A stretch of DNA of 64,000 nt from Deroplatys truncata. Taxonomy: Eukaryota > Arthropoda > Insecta > Mantodea > Mantidae. The position numbers and the translations under genes were made by a program. Below are positions 57,637 through 64,000 of this stretch, one piece after another (the stretch's first letter is position 1; every line of letters begins with the position of its first letter). The DNA is taken from contig CM060984.1 in the NCBI GenBank assembly GCA_030765065.1, positions 106,497,488-106,561,487 of the forward strand. Reading direction: 5' to 3'. Under the pieces are notes generated by a model. It had not been told where the DNA came from. It saw nothing but the letters and a program-made list of their open reading frames with translations, and searched no databases.

Positions 57637-58388
57637 TGTCTGTGAACAGCATAACTCGGAAACGAACAGTCGGATAAACACCAACCTTGGTATTTAGGTT
57701 CAGTATCTTCCAAGGATGCGACACGAAGGTTTTCAAGAAAATCCCCTTACCCCAGAGTACCCTTTACATAGAAGATGTTTCGAAAATTTTAATTTTCTCA
57801 AAAATGGCTCTAACGATTTTGATTAAAATATCATATGTTTAAGATATTTTTATGACAAATAAAATGTATATCTTGAATTTCCCGGGAATGTCTCTAAAAG
57901 TATTCTTTATTGTGAACGACTTTTGCATACCTGGTAAACCATAAGAGATAGACAACATTTTACTACACAAAAAATGTAGATCGCGTTAAAATACACAATT
58001 TATGTCTATACATTTTTTTGTTGAGTGAACCATTTTCGAGATATTACTTGTTATTCCCTTAAATTTTTCAATACTTATTTTCTCAAATGGAAATTCGTTA
58101 TTCATTTTTTTGTCCTGGATATGCAAGGAGTTATAATCTGTGGCAAAGGGAATGGTGCTGCACCTAGCAACCAGCTATTAAGAGGTATGTATGTGCTTAA
58201 AGGCTACTGTTTTTCTATATTGCCCTTGTAAATATATTTTCCCTTACATCTACAAGAAAATTAGCTATAAGATAGAGTATGCAAATGTTTATCTCGATTA
58301 ACATGAAGTAGATGGAGAATAAGCGTTTGTAAAAATAGTTTGTACAAGAGTAGAGAAAGTCATGTGAGTGTAACACATCAGATTTTTT
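56516..58388 (+). mobile_element. Two complete family B elements in tandem
   Basis: 56516-57420 and 57421-58388, each with body, TG tract (56652-56680; 57556-57645, the longest in the window) and one terminal unit. Here the terminal units share an extra internal variant (GGGAATGGTG-TGCACCTAGC, CTTAAAGGCTACTG). Hairpin of the second copy: 58362-58366 with 58374-58378. This is the best place to read the full element: T-run, ACTTTCTCTACTACGTATAG ... CATCAGATTTTTT. Confidence 0.88.
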
Positions 58389-58925
58389 AAAAGTATATCA
58401 ATACTTTAAAAACACGCCTCATTAAATGTATTAAGGTATGTAGACTATGAGACCTTGGTTGATCGAGTGTACCTCTCAGTTGATGACCTCATTGTTTTGG
58501 AAGGTTGTTTACAAAGTTAGCACCAGCATTCTCATAACCTTAAATACTGTAAATCTCAAAAAATGAGAAGGATTAACTTTTCTCGAGAGCAACATTTAGA
58601 ATCTTGGCTTGATTTTATAAATTTATATTGTAATATGTATTAATTATGTTTAACTAAAGTGTTAAACTACCTATGCATGCTAAATAAAAATGAAAATCGA
58701 AACACTTTCAATTATTTGTTACGCATAATTTATTACGCATTGAATCTAGATGAATTTATAAAGAGGCTTCAACAATGATTGAATTTTGAAGAATACGCAT
58801 TTATAAAAATAATCTATAAAGTATCTTATTCACGCCTTCAATTTAAAGAGCTAATATATTGCATAGCTTCGGGAATGAATTCCCTAATATACTATAATGT
58901 CAATATCACGAAACGTTAAGATCAA
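58389..58925. other. No recognisable feature
   Basis: AT-rich spacer without long frames. Confidence 0.5.
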
Positions 58926-59340
58926 AAAGAGTAGCCGAGAGCGTTAAGGCACATGCTCGTGAACGGATGGTTTGCCGTTCAAATCCAGTCTAGGCAGTAC
59001 TCCCTGGCTGAGTTGTTTTCTCTAGATTTCCATAACTGTAAAATGCCAGGGAGCTACCCTAAACTTCGGTTGAAATGTTTCCTTCCTAAATTTCCTTTCC
59101 CAATTATCACCTCATTTAATGTATCATCAGCAAGCAACACTCAAACCATTATCAATATAAAGAACATAAACAGCGCCAAAGGGACACTGACGGCAGGTAA
59201 AAAACGTCTCGAGTGGTTTGGCATATGCCAACAGACTGTATGAGGAATTAAGATGTTTTCTTCTCTGCGGCGTCGCTGCGCAAAGTCGGTAACAGCTCAA
59301 CCTAATTATCTTTCGTCCTAAATTTAATTATCTAGCATAG
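58926..59340 (+). mobile_element. tRNA-derived SINE, family S3
   Basis: A box TAGCCGAGAGCGTTAAGG (58933) and B box CGTTCAAATCCAG (58977-58989), spaced as in class II (Leu/Ser-like) tRNAs. The body has CTCCCTGGCTGAGTTG and the 3' part CATATGCCAACAGACTGTAT. A related 3' part is at 39400-39684. The 96-codon frame beginning at 58953 is the SINE itself. Confidence 0.7.
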
Positions 59341-59390
59341 GAATTTCTATTCACCGCCCTTGGAGCCGAATGCAATAAGAACACTATAAA

Positions 59391-60088
59391 CAAAATCTGA
59401 TGCGTTACATTCTCACAACCTTCTCCACCCGCTATCGATTATTAATGGGTATACAAACTATTCCTATGAAATCTTTATTTTCGTACTTAATTTTAATCTA
59501 GATAAACGTTTGTAGAAATAGCTAATTACAAATTTCGTAATAGTCAAATGTTTAAGAATTACATGTTATAAGCTGACCTTAAAATTCCTTACCGTTTCGA
59601 CGCAATCGCGAGAAACAAAAAGAGCTATACATCCTTTGTGCACAACGTTTTCGTCTATCGCTTAAAGTTTAGCAGTTGTTCAAGATTATACAAAATTCCT
59701 TTGGAATGAAGAATACTTCAGGGGCTATTCACAGATAATTCAAGATCAATATACTTTATTTGCCATGTTAATGTCTTTAGTATATGGTATTTTAATAAAA
59801 GTCGTGCCATGTTTTGAAGAACCAGAAATAACATTATTTCCATGTAAATTGAGTTTATGATGGAGGGATTTTCTTGAAAATCTTTGTGTAGCTACTTTGA
59901 AAGCTACTGAACCTAAGTGCTAAGTTTGGTATTCATCCTTCTTTACGTTTATGAGTTATGCTGTTTCCAGACACTCACTGACATGGACCTTTTTCTAAAA
60001 TGCTTTTCCTGGAATCAAGGTGCCTCAAAATATGTATTTTCGGTGAAATCTCGGTATCGAATGTTTAGGTGGAATGCAATATGTACTT
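59391..60088 (-). mobile_element. Family B2 element, minus strand
   Basis: 3' end CAAAATCTGATGCGTTACAT at 59391, body, and start end near 60070 (GGTGGAATGCAATA). A family C element follows at once, as at 48310. Confidence 0.75.
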
Positions 60089-60745
60089 TCTCTACCTACT
60101 ATGTATACTGATGTACATAAAAAGTTGTGTCCTTAATGGAATGCAGCTGATTATATCGTTGATGATAAATGCCCCTCCCTCTGCCAGCATGAGGGGCTAT
60201 GTTTTTCGAACGTAAGTTCTAGCCGCTTTATCTCCCCAAAATATAGCCGATATGCCAAAGAATAATATTACACCTCACTATGTTCTCATTAGCGGAGTAC
60301 CCTTAAGGCAATCCTTCGTTGAATTAAGTGCATGACTAAAATACAATATAATGAAAACATATACATAAACACGATAAACATTGTCTTCATCCCCATTCCC
60401 TGATGAAAGCTGGCATATAAATTGCGTAGTGGTAATTCAGTTTACCAACACACGCAAATAATTATTCACGCCCTCCTATTGAAGACGAATTAAGTCATAT
60501 TATTCTAGTGTTTCCTGGTGAACCAATTGCAGCGAAACTCTTTCATAGAGGAGATATTGGAACTACCTCTTCATTTCACATTTCACTACCCTTCATTTGT
60601 TCGCTTTTAGGACTGATACTGGCTGGATGAAGTCAGAGGTTAGTTGCCTGAAGGTACAAGATCTTTCGGAGGGAAAAAACACATTTGGGATCTAGGAAAA
60701 TGGGCCGCTTTGTATGCACGTCAGTGTACGTGATAGAGAGAGTAA
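60085..60745 (-). mobile_element. Family C element, copy 4 (both ends present)
   Basis: Left end GTACTTTCTCTACCTACTAT and ACTGATGTACATAAAAAG (60084-60121); right end GGGCCGCTTTGTATGCACGT, CAGTGTACGTGATAGAG and AGAGTAAAAATAA. The ends are inverted relatives. Inside, on the minus strand: CCAGTATCAGTCCT, ATGAAAGAGTTTCGCTGCAA. It defines the element at ~660 bp. Confidence 0.7.
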
Positions 60746-61429
60746 AAATAAAGAAAATAACAATAGTTTACGGACGTGAAATACCTTCAGATCTTCAATT
60801 TTACCTCGAAATGCTGCCGGAGTTCAAATCATGACTTCAAGAAGACCATTTATTTAGTAATTCTGATGTCGTTTAAATTCTAGAGTACAAATTTTACCTT
60901 AGCTTCCCCTCACAAACAGAAGCTCTCAGCTCAAACATTCACACATATTCATACAGAATAGAAAAGCTGGTTCGTTGTTCGTATGCATTTATATTTGAAC
61001 AGAGTTCTTTTGTATGATAACTTCAAAGCGATTGGAACGATAGATAATTTAATAATGTCTATCACTATCAGCGTTGTTTCTGTGACGCAAAACAAAGTAC
61101 AACAGATAAACGTCTGCTATATTATTACAATAGGACTGCCAGATTCAGACTTTTTAAAAATGCAACGGCTCACCCCATTGATCTTGCGAGATACTGGGAG
61201 GAATTGGAAGCAATCCAAATGTAACACGCACGCCGCACTTGTTGCGCCTTTCCAACTGTTGCACGCCACTATCTATAAATATTACATTCAAAACGCTTAG
61301 GTTAAAGCGTTACTAGTGACCATTGCGTTATTCTACATTTATGGGAGTTGGTTCTCTATAAGTTAGTTTTATTATCTTTCGGTTTTCGAGTTTAATACGG
61401 TAAGACCAACGATGTCTTTGATTTTAGGG
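60746..61429. other. No recognisable gene
   Basis: A 105-codon plus frame at 60983-61300 shows no known domain; nothing else supports a gene. Confidence 0.4.
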
Positions 61430-62010
61430 TTAAGGGGAGTCTAAAACGACGAAAATTACAAAACAAAAATATTATGTTTTTTTGTTTTTTATGCAGTCCT
61501 ATAAATTGAAATGTCCTCTTTAATAGATATAGATATAGATATAAATGGTATTGCTCTGCCATTTTGTATTTTGAATTCTACACTACTTCGCAGAAAACAA
61601 TAACTCTTATACGGGGAATTAACTGTTCTGGCACACAAGGATAAGGTTGGAAAGCTAGAATCAGACGATTGAAAAATTCAATGCCATAGCCGGGATTTGA
61701 ATCACGAATCTTCCGGTTTCCGTCTGGTTGATATAACCAACTGAGCTACTGTGGCAACGTGCCGGCACGATATTAAATTCCCCAACTAACTTGCATTTTT
61801 CAATGTAAACCACAAGATCTCAAATCTCATATGCGAGTCAGCTGGGAATTTAATGTCATGCCCGCATGTTGTTGGTTACAACAAACGGACAGAAACTAAA
61901 AAATCCCGGCTATGTCATTGAATTTTTCAGTCGACTGATTCTACCTTTTAAACTCCTATATACTTTGGATTAGAGAGATAAACTTTGGCCCATTTCTTAA
62001 GGGAATTTTT
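61430..62010 (+). repeat. Family D repeat, copy 2, interrupted by a SINE
   Basis: 61430-61615 matches 49510-49660 and the sequence resumes after the SINE at about 61960 (TATACTTTGGATTAGAGAGA). A GATATA run (about 61524-61542) is copy-specific. Confidence 0.5.
61616..61955 (-). mobile_element. tRNA-derived SINE, composite family S0, copy 3
   Basis: Reversed head with CAACTGAGCTACTGTGGC (A-box complement, 61738) and GGGATTTGAATCACG (B-box complement, 61693), and an inverted 3' half at 61907-61955 (AATCCCGGCTATG, TTTTTCAGTCGACTGATTCT). The flanks AACTCTTATA (61603) and AACTCCTATA (61962) may be a target duplication with one mismatch. Confidence 0.65.
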
Positions 62011-62771
62011 CACCAAAATTGGTATTACAATCGCTTTTTTGGGCGTGTACTCGTACTACAGGGAATTTCTTGCCCTTCAGTGCAGTGCTTCTAACCGGTT
62101 TTGATTCATCTCCACTTTCTCTCCTCTCCGTGTGCCAACTAATCAGTTGGGGTAAAGTGCTACTCAGAGGGATTATGATATCACGAGTTACATTGTTAAA
62201 CTGTGTTAGTGCTATTATAATGTCAAAAAGTCTCTAGACTTTAACAGAATCTTCATGCAAAATACAAATGAGACAACCAACTCTTCCGATTTGTTCGTAC
62301 ACCTTGCAGGGAAGCATAAACCTTTGAATATATTTAGAGAAACGGGATCTATTCTTGATTATAAACTGAAGGTAAATCGTCGTGTTATTATAGAGGAAAA
62401 GCTCGATGACGTCGAAGAAATGTACGTAGCGTTGATTTCTGTAACTCGGTATTGGATAATGTTAATGATCGTCCTACTTATCCACGTTTGTTTATTTATT
62501 GACGAAGCATAGTTTCATCTACATGACCATGAATAATTAATAGAGTTAACGCAAATTTTCTTAAAACGTGAGAGATCTTAGGCAGCACAAGAACATCTTC
62601 AATGACATACGCATAATGGCAGTTACTGTAGTTATAATTTGCATGAGAAATCTATGCGCTTGAATTAAGGTGTTATAAGTACAGACTCCGCTGACAAACA
62701 ACGCGATTCCCGGCGCAAATAGTTTCCCCATTATGTAGGCCACGCGGCCAATTGAAGGATCTGTACTATTA
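62011..62771. other. No recognisable gene
   Basis: Short frames only (72 codons at 62019, 85 codons at 62255). No motif recognised. Confidence 0.45.
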
Positions 62772-62773
62772 TA

Positions 62774-63584
62774 CAGGATGTATCATAATAGCGCAAACTG
62801 AAAGGGCTGAAAGTGTAAGATAGTAGGAGCAAAAACGTTTCATTAAACATTGGTCCCCAAACTAGCCATGTACGAGATAATTGCCAATGTGTGATTACAA
62901 GCCGCCACTGACACATTAAGCAACATCATCCTAATTAGTAAAACTCTAAAAACGTTTCGTTTAATAATTTCCATTCTAAGTTACCTCCAAGTTCACTCGT
63001 AGCTTAACTTAACAAGAAATACAATTCTACTTCAGTATGTTACATGTTATTAATACAACACTCTTACCTGTACGAGGAGGTGTTCAAATTGCCGTCTCTG
63101 TATCTGGATACAATATTGCAATCGTCTCTGCTGCGAGTTTCAAATTCTTTCAAACAACCCCGGATCATGTCGGAATTCTTGACAAGCTATTACAATTCTC
63201 TTCTCCACTACTTCAACGGTATCAACGGGAGTGCTGTAAACTTCACTTTGAGGTGACTCCATACAGTAAAGATCAAAAGGATTGAGATCAGGTGATCGCG
63301 TAGACAAAGATACGGGTCCCCCTCGACCTATCCATCCGGGCCGTATCTCCACGTTAGATGTCTTCTTACAGTAGGAGCTAAATATGCCAGTGCTGCACCA
63401 TGCATGTACCATATACTCCGACATTGCTGAAGGGGAACATCAAGCAGTTCACGCAGTGGCGGCTGATTTTCAATAATAAATCTCGGACACGGTTTGTTTG
63501 TCGATCCATGTTTAATGGAACTTTTTTGCTTCTATTATCGTATACTTTCAACCGTTACGGTTAGCGCTATTATGATACATCCTG
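62774..63584 (-). mobile_element. Internally deleted Tc1/mariner-superfamily transposon
   Basis: Inverted ends CAGGATGTATCATAATAG (+CGC) at both edges, with similarity extending about 46 bp, and TA duplications at 62772-62773 and 63585-63586. 811 bp long, so much shorter than a ~2 kb autonomous relative. It holds only the last third of a transposase on the minus strand. Confidence 0.9.
63030..63500 (-). pseudogene. C-terminal third of a DDE_3 transposase
   Basis: Minus strand: PPLRELLDVPLQQC, WYMHGAALAYLAP (the second catalytic Asp is replaced; normally MHDGAPAH), WIGRGGPV, RSPDLNPFDLY (third acidic position kept as Asp), SEVYSTPVDTVEVVEKRI and GLFERI, then after a frameshift QFEHLL. It resembles the transposase at 52108-53285 motif for motif, so both belong to the same superfamily. 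The DNA-binding domain and first Asp are absent. Confidence 0.82.
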
Positions 63585-63586
63585 TA

Positions 63587-64000
63587 TGCTCAAGCTATAT
63601 GATTTCTATCTATACAAATATATGCAAGTTTGTTTTCTCCATTTTTGCTTTGAACAAAAGTGAAGGACACCAATAAGTGCTGTTGGGATCTCCTTTACTG
63701 TTAATACTTTTTTTTAAATAATTGCTGATAAATTTATTCAAAGTTGGTATAATTGATAAAAATTTCCTTAATAAACAAATTGAGTGAATATAAGCAGATC
63801 AGTGCACTTAGAAGACAGGCATCTGCATCCTCCAACATTTTGTCTAATGTCTTAAATAGTTTCTTAGATATTGGTCACAAATTTAGCAAATTTAACACTT
63901 TTGGAATGGGACTTTTATGCTTCCCTTAATGTAGACTTTGGTAAACACAATTAATTATTATCTCTCTTTATTTTTCTCCAAAAACTGAAACATTTAATGC
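63587..64000. other. No recognisable feature
   Basis: AT-rich spacer to the window end. Confidence 0.5.

Noticed and set aside
1-64000. A novel defence or metabolic gene system
   Set aside because: No cluster of intact genes was found on either strand; the structure is nested transposons and repeats. The most unusual content is the repeat architecture itself.

Overview
This window looks like non-genic, AT-rich nuclear DNA of an arthropod, most likely an insect with a large, repeat-filled genome. I infer this from the transposon types: a Tc1/mariner-like element with a DUF4817-type N-terminus, piggyBac, an internally deleted mariner, insect-like LINE fragments and several tRNA-derived SINE families. 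A cockroach/termite or other polyneopteran is possible but not shown. I found no convincing host protein-coding gene, no intact tRNA or rRNA gene and no CRISPR. Most open frames are chance frames or repeat consensus.

Layout. 0.5-1.8 kb: LINE RNase H/C-terminal remnant split by a SINE with a 12-bp target duplication. 2.4-4.0 kb: piggyBac transposase pseudogene (minus). 4.3-15 kb: four copies of an unclassified ~0.9-1.0 kb repeat (family A) alternating with family B. 16.5-17.4 kb: heat-shock-type promoter-like patch cut short by a family C element. 17.5-24.3 kb: old family B copies and three SINEs, two with clear target duplications. 23.4-26.6 kb: tandem family B cluster ending in four ~232-bp units. 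26.8-29.4 kb: family A and a 5'-inverted LINE insertion with a 13-bp target duplication. 30-43 kb: SINEs, more family B, a transposase remnant. 43-44.4 kb: two LINE ORF2 fragments. 44.7-49 kb: reversed B cluster and a B-C junction. 51.7-53.7 kb: nearly complete DUF4817/DDE transposon with ~290-bp inverted repeats. 55.1-58.4 kb: deleted mariner, family A, two tandem B copies. 58.9-62 kb: SINE, B-C composite, family D interrupted by a SINE. 62.8-63.6 kb: internally deleted transposon with matching inverted ends.

Family B dominates: summing my intervals gives about 18 kb, over a quarter of the window. Its copies have a T-rich start, inverted ACTTTCTCTAC near both ends, a TG microsatellite at a fixed internal place, a small hairpin (ATGTG-N7-CACAT) close to the 3' end, and tandem copies. 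This resembles the published description of Helentron-associated (HINE/DINE-1-like) rolling-circle elements, but I could not confirm the class. The window is best read as a record of nested insertions, not as a set of cooperating genes.
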